The notes below the pieces were generated by a model. The model did not search any database, was not told the DNA's origin, and worked only from the letters and a program-made list of their open reading frames with translations. The position numbers and the translations under genes were made by a program. Source: Streptomyces canus 299MFChir4.1 (GTDB taxonomy: Bacteria > Actinomycetota > Actinomycetes > Streptomycetales > Streptomycetaceae). Taken from it: a stretch of DNA of 64,000 bases. The DNA lies in contig NZ_KB911595.1 in assembly GCF_000383615.1 (NCBI RefSeq), positions 160,230-224,229 on the forward strand, in the 5' to 3' direction. Shown here one piece after another: positions 10,581 to 19,832 of the stretch; the stretch's first letter is position 1; every line of letters begins with the position of its first letter.

Positions 10581-10851
10581 TCCCGTCCCTCTCACAGCCG
10601 GCGGTGCCCACGCCACGCGGCTCGTTCGCCCGACAAAACCTTCGACGGCGCCGCGTTGGAAACCCTTCCCCCGGCTCATGAGGAGCAAGGGGATGCCCCG
10701 ACCGCAGCTGGGCACGGCAGGCGCACATCTCAACAGTAGGCCGCAGAAGGCTTCCACGGGCAGCGGTCGTCGACGGTTGCCCGAATGCGCCCCGGCCACC
10801 CGTATGCATCTGGTATGCGCCGATCGGGTGGCCTTCAACCGCGGCTCCTCG

Positions 10852-13044
10852 CTACTCCTCCGTGGGAAGCGCCACATCGGCGGCCGCTTCGGGGCCCTGG
10901 TTCAGCAGGACGTCGAAGCCGTCCTCGTTCAGAACAGGCACCTTGAGTTGCATCGCCCTGTCATATTTCGACCCAGGATTGTCACCCACGACGACGAAAG
11001 ACGTCTTCTTCGAAACCGAACCGGTCACTTTCGCCCCCCTGGACTGCAGCGCCTCTTTGGCCCCGTCCCGGGTGAAGCGCTCCAGGGTGCCGGTGACGAC
11101 GACGGTGAGCCCTTCGAGGGGACGCGGGCCCTCGTCCTCCCCCGAGCCCTCCTCCTCCATCCGCACGCCCGCGGCCTTCCACTTGCGCAGGATCTCCTGG
11201 TGCCAGTCCTTAGCGAACCACTCCTTCAGGGACTTCGCGATGATGGAGCCGACACCGTCGGTGTTCGCCAGCTCCTCCTCGCTCGCCTGCTCGATGCGGT
11301 CGATCGAGCGGAAGTTGCGCGCCAGCGCCTCGGCGGCGACCGGGCCCACGTGGCGGATGGACAGGCCGGTCAGGACGCGGGCGAGCGGGCGCTCCTTGGC
11401 AGAGGCGATGTTCTCCAGCATGGCGAGGGCGTTCTTCTTGGGCTCGCCCTGCTGGTTGGCGAAGACGGTGGCGACCTTCTCCTCGCCGGTCTTCGGGTCG
11501 CGCTTGGGCAGACCGCTGTCCTGGTCGAGCACGTACGCCTTGATGGGCAGCAGCTGCTCGATGGTGAGGTCGAACAGGTCGCCCTCGTCGGTCAGCGGCG
11601 GTTCCGAGGGCTCCAGCGGCCGGGTGAGCGCGGCGGCGGCGACATATCCGAAGTGCTCGATGTCCAGCGACTTGCGGCCCGCGAGATAGAACAGGCGCTC
11701 GCGCAACTGGGCGGGGCAGGTGCGGGCGTTGGGGCAGCGCAGATCGACGTCGCCCTCCTTCATGGGCCTGAGCGCGGTGCCGCACTCGGGGCACTCGCTC
11801 GGCATCACGAACTCGCGCTCGCTGCCGTCCCGCAGGTCCACCACCGGGCCGAGGATCTCCGGGATGACGTCACCGGCCTTGCGCAGCACCACGGTGTCGC
11901 CGATGAGGACGCCCTTCAGCTTGACGACGTCCTGGTTGTGCAGGGTGGCGAACTCGACCTCGGAGCCGGCCACCGTCACCGGCTCGACCTGGGCGTACGG
12001 CGTGACCCGGCCCGTACGGCCCACGCCCACGCGGATGTTGATGAGCTTGGTGTTGACCTCCTCGGGCGCGTACTTGTACGCGATCGCCCAGCGCGGGGCG
12101 CGGGAGGTGGAGCCGAGGCGTCCCTGGAGGGGGATCTCGTCGAGCTTGACGACGGCCCCGTCGATCTCGTGCTCCACGGAGTGGCGGTTCTCGCCGAAGT
12201 AGGCGATGAACTCGCGGACGCCGTCGAGGCCGTCGACCACCTTGTTGTGCTTGGCGGTGGGCAGGCCCCAGGACTTGAGGAGATCGTAGCCCTGGGAGAG
12301 CCGGGTCATGCCCTCGAAGCCCTCCAGGACGCCGATGCCGTGCACGACCATGTGGAGCGGGCGGGTGGCGGTGACGCGCGGGTCCTTCTGGCGCAGGGAA
12401 CCGGCCGCCGCGTTGCGCGGGTTGGCGAAGGGTTTGTCGCCGGCCTCGACCAGACGGGCGTTGAGCTCCTCGAACTTCTCCATCGGGAAGTAGACCTCGC
12501 CGCGGATCTCCACGAGGTCGGGGACCTTGTCGCCGGTGAGACGGTCCGGGATCTCGGCGATCGTGCGGACGTTGGGCGTGATGTCCTCGCCGGTGCGGCC
12601 GTCGCCGCGGGTGGCCGCGCGGGTGAGGCGGCCGTGCTCGTACGTGAGGTTGACGGCGAGGCCGTCGACCTTGAGCTCGCACAGCAGGTGGTAGTCGGTG
12701 GTGCCGACATCCTTGGCCACCCGCTCCGCCCAGGCCGCCAGCTCCTCGTCGCTGAAGGCGTTGTCCAGGGAGAGCATGCGGGAGCGGTGCTGGACGGAGG
12801 TGAACTCGGTCTCGTACGCCCCCGCCACCTTCTGGGTCGGTGAGTCGGGGGTGCGCAGCTCGGGGTACTCCTCCTCAAGGGATTCGAGGGAGCGCAGGAG
12901 CTTGTCGAAGTCAGCGTCGCTGATGACCGGCGCGTCGTTCACGTAGTACCGGAAGCGGTGCTCCTCGATCTGCTCAGCGAGCTGCGCGTGCTTCTCCCGT
13001 GCCTCCGAGGGCACCGTCGTCTCCGCTTGCTTGTCGCCGGCCAC
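10852..13044 (-). CDS. ligA: NAD-dependent DNA ligase
   Basis: A 730-residue LigA that seals nicks during replication and repair using NAD+. Visible parts in order are the Ia domain at the N-terminus (HRFRYYVND, which binds NMN), adenylation Lys125 in the K-V-D-G motif, the OB region, a four-cysteine zinc finger (CPECG...CPNARTC), helix-hairpin-helix repeats, and a C-terminal BRCT domain (LEGLTVVVTGTLE) with a short acidic tail. Length is a little above the usual 670. It lies 15 bases after the MetE-like gene on the same strand, so they are probably one unit. The single essential replicative ligase is expected here. Confidence 0.97.
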   Translation of the reverse strand: MAGDKQAETTVPSEAREKHAQLAEQIEEHRFRYYVNDAPVISDADFDKLLRSLESLEEEYPELRTPDSPTQKVAGAYETEFTSVQHRSRMLSLDNAFSDEELAAWAERVAKDVGTTDYHLLCELKVDGLAVNLTYEHGRLTRAATRGDGRTGEDITPNVRTIAEIPDRLTGDKVPDLVEIRGEVYFPMEKFEELNARLVEAGDKPFANPRNAAAGSLRQKDPRVTATRPLHMVVHGIGVLEGFEGMTRLSQGYDLLKSWGLPTAKHNKVVDGLDGVREFIAYFGENRHSVEHEIDGAVVKLDEIPLQGRLGSTSRAPRWAIAYKYAPEEVNTKLINIRVGVGRTGRVTPYAQVEPVTVAGSEVEFATLHNQDVVKLKGVLIGDTVVLRKAGDVIPEILGPVVDLRDGSEREFVMPSECPECGTALRPMKEGDVDLRCPNARTCPAQLRERLFYLAGRKSLDIEHFGYVAAAALTRPLEPSEPPLTDEGDLFDLTIEQLLPIKAYVLDQDSGLPKRDPKTGEEKVATVFANQQGEPKKNALAMLENIASAKERPLARVLTGLSIRHVGPVAAEALARNFRSIDRIEQASEEELANTDGVGSIIAKSLKEWFAKDWHQEILRKWKAAGVRMEEEGSGEDEGPRPLEGLTVVVTGTLERFTRDGAKEALQSRGAKVTGSVSKKTSFVVVGDNPGSKYDRAMQLKVPVLNEDGFDVLLNQGPEAAADVALPTEE

Positions 13045-13059
13045 CGTGTTGTCCTCCCG

Positions 13060-14061
13060 TTACTCTGGGTTGTCCGCGAGGGATCTCGCCGCCTGGGCGC
13101 AGTGGGCGAGAGCCTTGCGCGCGTACTCGGGGGAGGCCCCCGCGAGTCCGCACGACGGAGTGACCGTGACCGCCTCCGCGAGAAGTCCCGGATGCAGCCC
13201 CAGCCTGCGCCACAGCGTCCTGACACCCATGACGCTACCGGCAGGGTCTGACAATGCGGTGTCCGTGCCAGGCACGACACCGGCGAAGAGCCTCGTGCCC
13301 CCTTCCACCGCCTCGCCGATCGCGTCGTCGTCACGCTCGGTGAGGAGCGAGAAGTCGAAGGAGACCGCCGCCGCACCCGCCCTCCGCAGCAGGGCGAAGG
13401 GGACGTCCGGTGCGCACGAGTGGACCACGACGGGGCCGTCCGCGTGAACCCCGACGACTTCGCGCAGGGTGGCCTCGACGAGCTGCCGGTCCAGGGCCCG
13501 GTGGGTCCGGTAGCCGCTGGCGGACCTGACATGCCCGCGCAGCACGGCGATGAGGGAGGGCTCGTCGAGCTGAAGCACGATCCGCGCACCGGGGACCCGG
13601 TTCCGGACGTCCTCCAGGTGCAGCCGCAGCCCCTCCGCGAGCGAGGCGGCGAGGTCCCGGCAGGCGCCGGGGTCGGAGAGGGCGACCTCGCCGTTCCTCA
13701 GTTCCAGGGCGGCGGCGAGCGTCCAGGGCCCGACGGCCTGCACCTTCACCTGGCCCTCGTACCCCTGGGTGAACTCCTCCAGCGCGTCGAGGTCCTCCCC
13801 CAGCCAGGACCGCGCCCGCTTGGTGTCCCGGCCCGGCCGGTCCCCGATCCGCCATCCGCTGGGTTCCACGCGCGCGTACAGCTCGACGAGCATTCCCGCG
13901 GTGCGGCCGATCATGTCGGCGCCGGGGCCGCGGGCGGGCAGCTCGGGCAGGAACGGGAAGTCCTCGAAGGAGCCGGTGGCGGTCCTGGCGGCCTCTCGGG
14001 CGTCGCCGCCGGGGAGGGAGCCGATGCCGGTGGCGGGGGCGAAGCTGAAGTCTGCGGTCAC
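13060..14061 (-). CDS. MetE C-terminal-like zinc protein (annotated as methionine synthase in relatives)
   Basis: A 333-residue protein related to the C-terminal catalytic domain of cobalamin-independent methionine synthase, about half the length of full MetE. It opens with ATGIGSLPG, the typical start of this domain. The thiol-activating zinc ligands appear as His and Cys in VVHSCAPD and a late Cys in TPSCGLAG; a substrate segment is QLDEPSL. Since it lacks the N-terminal MetE half, the folate-dependent reaction is uncertain. It may use another methyl donor, as short archaeal MetE proteins do, or act in another thiol methyl transfer. It is followed closely by ligA. Confidence 0.8.
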   Translation of the reverse strand: MTADFSFAPATGIGSLPGGDAREAARTATGSFEDFPFLPELPARGPGADMIGRTAGMLVELYARVEPSGWRIGDRPGRDTKRARSWLGEDLDALEEFTQGYEGQVKVQAVGPWTLAAALELRNGEVALSDPGACRDLAASLAEGLRLHLEDVRNRVPGARIVLQLDEPSLIAVLRGHVRSASGYRTHRALDRQLVEATLREVVGVHADGPVVVHSCAPDVPFALLRRAGAAAVSFDFSLLTERDDDAIGEAVEGGTRLFAGVVPGTDTALSDPAGSVMGVRTLWRRLGLHPGLLAEAVTVTPSCGLAGASPEYARKALAHCAQAARSLADNPE

Positions 14062-14085
14062 GTACGAAGCCTACGTAGGTGACCC

Positions 14086-14156
14086 GCGTGGACCGCGCCC
14101 CGGTTCTCGCGTGGATCTCGCCCCCGGTTCTCGCGTGGATCTCGCCCCCACCGCAG
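14086..14156. repeat. Short 23-24 bp tandem repeats between the MetE-like and SDR genes
   Basis: Three consecutive copies begin GCGTGGA at 14086, 14109 and 14133. The second and third are nearly identical (GCGTGGATCTCGCCCCC); the first has changes in the middle. They fill most of the 98-bp gap between the SDR stop (14160) and the MetE-like start (14061). They could be a variable spacer or repeated binding sites in the MetE-like promoter. Confidence 0.6.
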
Positions 14157-14159
14157 CCG

Positions 14160-14849
14160 TCAGCGACCGGGCCTGACCGTCAGGTCGTTGATCTCCGCGT
14201 CGCGCGGGAGGTCGATCGCCGTCAGGATCGCCGTCGCGACCGACTCGGGGTCGATCCACCGCGAGGGGTCGTACTCCTTGCCCTCCTGCTGATGGACCTT
14301 GGCCTGCATGGGGCTCGCCGTGCGGCCGGGGTAGACCGAGGTGACCCGGATGCCGTTCGCGTGCTCCTCGTGGCGCAGGGAGTCCGCCAGAGCCTTGAGG
14401 CCGTGCTTGGAGGCGGCGTACGCGGACCAGTCGGCGTGCGCGTTCAGACCCGCGCCCGAGTTCACGAACACCACCTGGCCCCGGGCCGCCCGCAGTTGCG
14501 GCAGGAAGTGGCGGGTCAGCTCGGCCGGAGCGATCAGGTTGACGTTCAGCTGGTGGCGCCAGGCCTTCGGGGTCAGGTCGCCGACCGGGCCGAGGTCGAC
14601 CACGCCGGCGATGTGCAGCAGGGAGTCCACTTGGTCCGGCAGCGTCTGGTGCGAGAAGGCCCAGCTCAGCTTGTCGGGGTCGGCCAGGTCCCCGACCAGG
14701 GTCCGCGCCCCGGGGAACTGGGCCGCCAGCTCCTTCGCGCGGCCCGCGTCACGCGCGTGCAGCACGAGTTCGTCCCCGCGCGCGTGCAGCCGCCGTGCCA
14801 CCGCCGCGCCGATGCCGGAGCCCGCTCCGGTGATCACATGTGTCGCCAT
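14160..14849 (-). CDS. Short-chain dehydrogenase/reductase (SDR)
   Basis: A 229-residue classical SDR using NAD(P)H. The cofactor loop is TGAGSGIGAA near residues 7-16, with Arg residues after strand 2 (HARDAGR) favouring NADP. The structural NNAG equivalent is HIAGVV, the catalytic Ser is in FVNSGAG, and the YxxxK pair is YAASK. It ends DLTVRPGR. The substrate is unknown; close homologues in Streptomyces are simply annotated SDR. It sits 23 bases downstream of the LOG-family gene on the same strand, suggesting co-transcription. Confidence 0.9.
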   Translation of the reverse strand: MATHVITGAGSGIGAAVARRLHARGDELVLHARDAGRAKELAAQFPGARTLVGDLADPDKLSWAFSHQTLPDQVDSLLHIAGVVDLGPVGDLTPKAWRHQLNVNLIAPAELTRHFLPQLRAARGQVVFVNSGAGLNAHADWSAYAASKHGLKALADSLRHEEHANGIRVTSVYPGRTASPMQAKVHQQEGKEYDPSRWIDPESVATAILTAIDLPRDAEINDLTVRPGR

Positions 14850-14872
14850 GCCGCCATGCTCGCATCACGGCG

Positions 14873-15412
14873 TCAGCGGGTACCGAGCGACTCCTCCAGG
14901 TACGCCAGCGCCCCCACCGGCTCCTCAGCGAAGAACACCAGGTCGGTGAGCGGGCGGGGCAGGAAGCCCTCGTCCTCCATGCGCCGGAACTGCTCCTTGA
15001 GCCCGTCGTAGAAACCCGCCGTGTTCAGCAGGACGACCGGCTTCTCGGTGTGCCCGTGCTTCTTCAGCTCCAGGATCTCGGTCGCCTCGTCGAGGGTGCC
15101 CGTGCCGCCCACCATGATCACCACGGCGTCGGCCTTCTCCAGGAGCAGCCTCTTGCGTTCGGCGAGGTCCTTCGTGATCACCATCTCGTCGACGCCCGGC
15201 CGCACCTTGGCGGCCAGGAACTCCACCGAGACCCCGACGAGCCGCCCGCCCGCCTCCTGCACTCCGTCCGCGACGACCTTCATCAGGCCCACGTCCGAAC
15301 CGCCCCACACCAGGGTGTGCCCGCCCTTGCCCAGCAGCTTCGCGAACTCCCGCGCGGGGCGCGTGTAGCGGTCGTCGAGGTCGGCGGCGGAGAGGAAGAC
15401 GCAGATTCGCAT
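14873..15412 (-). CDS. LOG-family (TIGR00730) protein, cytokinin phosphoribohydrolase-like
   Basis: A 179-residue Rossmann-fold protein of the LOG/lysine-decarboxylase-like family. The family signature PGGxGTxxE appears as VGGTGTLDE, with Val replacing the usual first Pro. The other conserved basic residue is in AERKRLLLEKAD. LOG enzymes release free bases from nucleoside 5'-monophosphates; many bacterial members hydrolyse AMP or related nucleotides. The N-terminus MRICVFLSAADLDDRY is typical. A signature this close to consensus suggests activity is kept. It is probably transcribed with the SDR downstream. Confidence 0.8.
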   Translation of the reverse strand: MRICVFLSAADLDDRYTRPAREFAKLLGKGGHTLVWGGSDVGLMKVVADGVQEAGGRLVGVSVEFLAAKVRPGVDEMVITKDLAERKRLLLEKADAVVIMVGGTGTLDEATEILELKKHGHTEKPVVLLNTAGFYDGLKEQFRRMEDEGFLPRPLTDLVFFAEEPVGALAYLEESLGTR

Positions 15413-15462
15413 GAGGTCACCGTACGCGGGAAGAACCGGGGGCCCGCGAGTGCTTCTCCGGT

Positions 15463-15786
15463 ATGACCGAAGGACACACGATCACCATCGAGCAAGTCGA
15501 CCGGCACGTGCGCGTGGCGCACGGCGACCAGATTCTGGCGGAGAGCGAACGGGCCCTCGTGCTGCGCGAGACGGGCTGTCCGCCGCGGTACTACCTCCCC
15601 GCCGAGGACGTACGACTCGACCTGCTGACCCCTTCCGACACCCACACCTACTGCCCGTTCAAGGGCACCGCGTCCTACTGGTCGCTGCCGGACGCGCCGG
15701 ACCTGGTGTGGTCCTATCCCGAGCCGAAGCCCGCCGTCGCCGAGATCAAGGACCACCTCTGTTTCTACGAGGTCGACGTGTCCTGA
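15463..15786 (+). CDS. DUF427 domain protein
   Basis: A 107-residue single-domain DUF427 protein. Conserved residues of this small beta-fold family are visible: the ALVLRE block, PPRYYLP, the T-Y-C-P-F-K-G core (residues 63-69), and the aromatic end (WSYPEP, LCFYEVDV). The biochemical role is unknown for the family. It is divergent from the LOG gene and followed 37 bases later by the alpha/beta hydrolase, so the two may share a promoter. Confidence 0.85.
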   Translation: MTEGHTITIEQVDRHVRVAHGDQILAESERALVLRETGCPPRYYLPAEDVRLDLLTPSDTHTYCPFKGTASYWSLPDAPDLVWSYPEPKPAVAEIKDHLCFYEVDVS

Positions 15787-15823
15787 CCGATGACTTCGCC
15801 GTCGTACGGCAGTCTCCACAGAC

Positions 15824-16606
15824 ATGGACAAGAAGACCCTCTCGCGCGACGGCACTCCGATCGCGTACGAACGCACCGGGCAGGGCCCGGCGGTCATCCT
15901 CGTCAGCGGCGCGATGTCCACGGGCGGTACGGTCGCGCCCCTGGCGGTGCCGCTGGCCGAGCGGTTCGACGTGCTCGTGTACGACCGCCGGGGCCGCGGT
16001 GCGAGCGGCGACACGGCCCCCTACGCGGTGGCCCGTGAGGTCGACGACCTCGCCGCGCTCATCGAGACGGCGGGCGGCGAGGCGAGCCTGTGCGGCATCT
16101 CGTCCGGCGGTGCGCTGGTCCTGGAGGCCGCGGCGAGCGGGCTGCCGGTCCGGCGGGTCGCCGTGTACGAGACACCGTTCGCGGACTTCCTCGACGGCGG
16201 CGCCGAGGGGAACGCCGAGTACACCCGAAGCCTCGACGCGGCGCTCGCCGAGGGGCGGCGCGGGGACGCGGTGGAACTGTTCCTGCGGCTCACCGGCATG
16301 GGCGAGGAGATGATCCAGGGCGCCCGCCAGTCCCCCATGTGGCCCGGCATGGAGGCGGTCGCCCCGACGCTCGCCTACGACAACGCGGTCATGGCCGGCG
16401 GCCTGGTCCCCCGGGACCGGCTGGCCGCGATCACGGTCCCGGTGCTGGCGGTCGCGGGCGGCGCGAGCCCCGAGTGGATGCGTGAGGGCACCAGGGCGGT
16501 CGCGGAGGCGGCCCCGAAGGGCTCGTACCGTGTCCTGGAGGGCCAGACCCACATGGTCGACCCGACCGCCCTGGGGCCGGTTTTGACGGAGTTCTTCGCG
16601 GGCTGA
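15824..16606 (+). CDS. Alpha/beta hydrolase
   Basis: A 260-residue alpha/beta-hydrolase fold protein. The nucleophile elbow is G91-I-S93-S-G95, the oxyanion strand is VILVSGAMSTGG, and the catalytic His is in the C-terminal GQTHMVD. The acid lies in the strand before VAGGASPEW. The helical cap is short. Such enzymes hydrolyse esters, lactones or similar bonds; the substrate is unknown. It starts at ATG 15824, with the DUF427 gene just upstream. Confidence 0.88.
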   Translation: MDKKTLSRDGTPIAYERTGQGPAVILVSGAMSTGGTVAPLAVPLAERFDVLVYDRRGRGASGDTAPYAVAREVDDLAALIETAGGEASLCGISSGGALVLEAAASGLPVRRVAVYETPFADFLDGGAEGNAEYTRSLDAALAEGRRGDAVELFLRLTGMGEEMIQGARQSPMWPGMEAVAPTLAYDNAVMAGGLVPRDRLAAITVPVLAVAGGASPEWMREGTRAVAEAAPKGSYRVLEGQTHMVDPTALGPVLTEFFAG

Positions 16607-16703
16607 CGATCGGGCACGCGCGCGTGGCGGGACTTACCTGTCCCCAGTACGCGCGCGTGGTGGCGTCACGCAGCGCAGGGCGCGCGCATGCTCGCCGGAC
16701 GGG

Positions 16704-17828
16704 TCAGGCCACGCCCGCCGCCACCCGCACCGTGGACGCGATCGTCGCCGAGCCCACCACGCGCGTGTCGTCGTACAGCACGATCGCCTGGCCCGGGGCC
16801 ACCCCGCGGACGGGCTCCGCGAACGACACCTGCAACGCGCCGTCCACCAGCTCCGCGGTGACCTCGGTCTCGCCGCCGTGGGCGCGGAGCTGGGCGGTGT
16901 AGGTGCCGGGGCCGACCGGGGCCGCACCGCACCAGCGGGGCTTGATCGCGCTGAGGGCGGTCACGTCCAGGGCGGCGGCCGGGCCGACGGTCACCGTGTT
17001 GTTCACCGGAGAGATGTCGAGGACATAGCGCGGCTTGCCGTCGGCGGCCGGGGTGCCGATGCGCAGCCCCTTGCGCTGGCCGATGGTGAAGCCGTACGCG
17101 CCCTCGTGGGTGCCGACCTTCGCGCCCGACTCGTCGACGATGTCGCCCTCCGCCCGGCCGAGGCGCGAGGCGAGGAAGCCCTGGGTGTCACCGTCGGCGA
17201 TGAAGCAGATGTCGTGCGAGTCGGGCTTCTTGGCGACCGCGAGGCCCCGGCGCTCGGCCTCGGCGCGGATCTCGTCCTTGGTGGTGACCGTGTCGCCGAG
17301 CGGGAACAGGGCGTGCGCCAGCTGCTTCTCGTCCAGGACGCCGAGGACGTACGACTGGTCCTTCGCCATGTCGGAGGCGCGGTGCAGCTCCCGGGAGCCG
17401 TCCGCGAGCGTGACGACCTTCGCGTAGTGGCCCGTGCACACCGCGTCGAAGCCCAGCGCGAGCGCCTTGTCGAGCAGCGCGGCGAACTTGATCTTCTCGT
17501 TGCAGCGCAGGCAGGGGTTCGGGGTGCGGCCGGCCTCGTACTCGGCGACGAAGTCCTCGACGACGTCCTCGCGGAAGCGATCGGCGAGGTCCCAGACGTA
17601 GAACGGGATGCCGATGACGTCGGCGGCCCGGCGGGCGTCGCGCGAGTCCTCGATGGTGCAACAGCCACGCGCGCCCGTGCGGAACGATTGAGGGTTCGCG
17701 GAGAGCGCGAGGTGGACGCCGGTCACGTCGTGGCCGGCTTCGGCGGCACGGGCGGCGGCGACGGCGGAGTCCACTCCTCCGGACATGGCGGCGAGAACGC
17801 GAAGAGGGCGCTGCGTGGTGTCAGTCAT
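16704..17828 (-). CDS. mnmA: tRNA-specific 2-thiouridylase
   Basis: A 374-residue MnmA (TrmU), which thiolates U34 of Glu, Gln and Lys tRNAs using sulfur passed from a cysteine desulfurase. The PP-loop ATP site is S16-G-G-V-D-S21, the persulfide-carrying Cys106 is in NPCLRC, and the second catalytic Cys is in SHDICFI. The C-terminal beta-barrel region follows. The likely sulfur donor, the desulfurase at 18597-19766, is encoded on the same strand but is separated by an inserted plus-strand amidase gene. Confidence 0.95.
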   Translation of the reverse strand: MTDTTQRPLRVLAAMSGGVDSAVAAARAAEAGHDVTGVHLALSANPQSFRTGARGCCTIEDSRDARRAADVIGIPFYVWDLADRFREDVVEDFVAEYEAGRTPNPCLRCNEKIKFAALLDKALALGFDAVCTGHYAKVVTLADGSRELHRASDMAKDQSYVLGVLDEKQLAHALFPLGDTVTTKDEIRAEAERRGLAVAKKPDSHDICFIADGDTQGFLASRLGRAEGDIVDESGAKVGTHEGAYGFTIGQRKGLRIGTPAADGKPRYVLDISPVNNTVTVGPAAALDVTALSAIKPRWCGAAPVGPGTYTAQLRAHGGETEVTAELVDGALQVSFAEPVRGVAPGQAIVLYDDTRVVGSATIASTVRVAAGVA

Positions 17829-17888
17829 AACCCTTCAAGAGTACGGGGACGCGGGAACCGGGGCGGCCGGGTATCCGTTGACGACCAC

Positions 17889-18560
17889 ATGGGGGCGACA
17901 GAGGGTTCCGGGGACGCCGACCGGCGCATCGGCCGGCGGGCCCTGCTCATCGGCGGGGCGGCGGCCGCCGTGGGCACGGCGGTGCTGGCCCGCGACGAGC
18001 TGGCGCGGCTGTGGTGGCGGGCTCCGGGAGTGGAGAAGCCGCGGGTCGAGGGCGCGGTCGACTTCGGCGGCGCGCAGTGGGTGGCGGCCTCCGACGCGAA
18101 CTGGCGGCGCGCGGACCGGCCCGACGACTACGGCATAGACATGGTGGTCATCCATGTCACCCAGGGCAGTTTCGCGAGCGCGGTGAAGGTGTTCCAGGAC
18201 CCGGGCCACGGGGCGGCCGCGCACTACGTCGTCCGCAAGGACGGGTACATCACGCAGATGATCCGCGAGCTGGACGTGGCGTACCACGCGGGCAACCGCG
18301 CCTACAACGAACGCAGTGTGGGCATCGAGCACGAGGGCTTCGTCGACCGGCCCGAGGACTTCACGGACGCGATGTACGCGGCCTCGGCGCGGCTCACGGC
18401 CCGGATATGCGCGCGGTACGCCATCCCCGTCGACCGCGAGCACATCATCGGCCATGTGGAGGTGCCGGGGACGGACCACACCGACCCGGGCAAGCACTGG
18501 GACTGGGACCGGTACATGAAGTCGGTGCGGCAGGCCAGGCGGGCCCTCACGCAGGTGTGA
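17889..18560 (+). CDS. Secreted N-acetylmuramoyl-L-alanine amidase (Amidase_2/PGRP)
   Basis: A 223-residue protein with a twin-arginine-like signal (GRRALLIGGAAAAVG, residues about 17-31). It is followed by an Amidase_2 domain that cleaves the amide between muramic acid and L-Ala in peptidoglycan. Zinc ligands are in VVIHVTQG and IGHVEV, plus the KHWDW end; the general-acid region is in SVGIEHEG. ATG 17889 was chosen because the upstream part of the frame is antisense to mnmA. It is divergent from mnmA and convergent with the desulfurase, so it splits the two sulfur-transfer genes. Confidence 0.88.
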   Translation: MGATEGSGDADRRIGRRALLIGGAAAAVGTAVLARDELARLWWRAPGVEKPRVEGAVDFGGAQWVAASDANWRRADRPDDYGIDMVVIHVTQGSFASAVKVFQDPGHGAAAHYVVRKDGYITQMIRELDVAYHAGNRAYNERSVGIEHEGFVDRPEDFTDAMYAASARLTARICARYAIPVDREHIIGHVEVPGTDHTDPGKHWDWDRYMKSVRQARRALTQV

Positions 18561-18596
18561 GCCCTCGGTTCCCTCACGCACCCCGCCTCGGGAGCG

Positions 18597-19766
18597 TCAC
18601 GTCAGCCCCGCCGCGCGGGCGCGTTCCACCGCCGGGCCGATGGCCTTCGCGACCGCCTCGACGTCCGCCTCGGTGGAGGTGTGGCCGAGGGAGAAGCGCA
18701 GGGTGCCGCGGGCCAGGTCGGGGTCGGTGCCGGTGGCCAGCAGGACGTGGCTGGGCTGGGCGACGCCCGCGGTGCAGGCGGAGCCGGTGGAGCACTCGAT
18801 GCCCTGCGCGTCCAGGAGCAGGAGCAGGGAGTCGCCCTCGCAGCCGGGGAAGGTGAAGTGGGCGTTGGCCGGGAGCCGCCCTCCTGGCGCCGGGTCGCCG
18901 CCGAGGATCGCGTCCGGGACCGCCGTACGGACCGCCTCGACCAGGGAGTCGCGCAGGGCGCCGATCTCGGCCTCGAACCACTCGCGCTGTTCGGCGGCGA
19001 GGCGGCCGGCGACCGCGAAGGAGGCGATGGCGGGGACGTCGAGGGTGCCGGAGCGGACGTGGCGCTCCTGACCGCCGCCGTGCAGGACGGGGACGGGGGT
19101 CCACTCCCGGCCGAGCACGAGCGCGCCGATGCCGTACGGGCCGCCGATCTTGTGGCCCGACACCGCCATCGCGGCGAGGCCGGAGGCGGCGAAGTCGACG
19201 GGGACCTGACCGAAGGCCTGAACCGCGTCGGCGTGCAGCGGGACGCCGAACTCGCCGCTGACCTCGGCGAGTTCGCGGACCGGCAGGACCGTGCCGATCT
19301 CGTTGTTGGCCCACATGACCGTGGCGAGGGCGACGTCGTCGGGATTCCGGGCGATGGCCTCGCGCAGGGCCTCGGGGTGGACCCGGCCGTGCTTGTCGAC
19401 GGGGAGGTACTCGACGGTGGCGCCCTCGTGTTCGCCGAGCCAGTGGACGGCGTCGAGGACGGCGTGGTGTTCGACGGGGCTGGCGAGGACCCGCGTCCTT
19501 GCGGGGTCCGCGTCGCGCCGGGACCAGTACAGGCCCTTCACGGCGAGGTTGTCGGCCTCCGTGCCGCCGGAGGTGAGGACGATCTCGCTGGGCCGGGCGC
19601 CGAGTGCCTCCGCGAGGGTCTCGCGGGATTCCTCGACCGTACGGCGGGCCCTGCGGCCGGAGGCGTGGAGGGAAGAGGCGTTGCCGGTGGCGCCGAGGTG
19701 CGCGGTGAGTGCCTCGACCGCCTCGGGGAGCATCGGGGTGGTCGCGGCGTGGTCGAGGTATGCCAT
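18597..19766 (-). CDS. Cysteine desulfurase (NifS/IscS family)
   Basis: A 389-residue class V PLP enzyme that removes sulfur from cysteine as a protein persulfide. PLP Lys206 is in SGHKIGG, the cofactor His is in SPVEHHAV, and the persulfide loop has Cys331 in GSACTAG. Short length and the GSACTAG loop place it in the IscS-like group. As mnmA is the next same-strand gene, its likely job is supplying sulfur for tRNA thiolation and perhaps Fe-S assembly. Confidence 0.93.
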   Translation of the reverse strand: MAYLDHAATTPMLPEAVEALTAHLGATGNASSLHASGRRARRTVEESRETLAEALGARPSEIVLTSGGTEADNLAVKGLYWSRRDADPARTRVLASPVEHHAVLDAVHWLGEHEGATVEYLPVDKHGRVHPEALREAIARNPDDVALATVMWANNEIGTVLPVRELAEVSGEFGVPLHADAVQAFGQVPVDFAASGLAAMAVSGHKIGGPYGIGALVLGREWTPVPVLHGGGQERHVRSGTLDVPAIASFAVAGRLAAEQREWFEAEIGALRDSLVEAVRTAVPDAILGGDPAPGGRLPANAHFTFPGCEGDSLLLLLDAQGIECSTGSACTAGVAQPSHVLLATGTDPDLARGTLRFSLGHTSTEADVEAVAKAIGPAVERARAAGLT

Positions 19767-19832
19767 GGTGACGCCGATTCTACGGGTCGCGGGTGAGCAC
19801 CCTCAGGCCAGGACCGGCCGCCGCCGACGGGC

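Noticed and set aside
10333..12843. 836-codon plus-strand frame antisense to rmdB and ligA
   Set aside because: Shadow of ligA; the product has no domains and the third-position bias fits the minus strand.
13060..14061. Full-length methionine synthase MetE
   Set aside because: Only the C-terminal domain is present, 333 residues against about 760.
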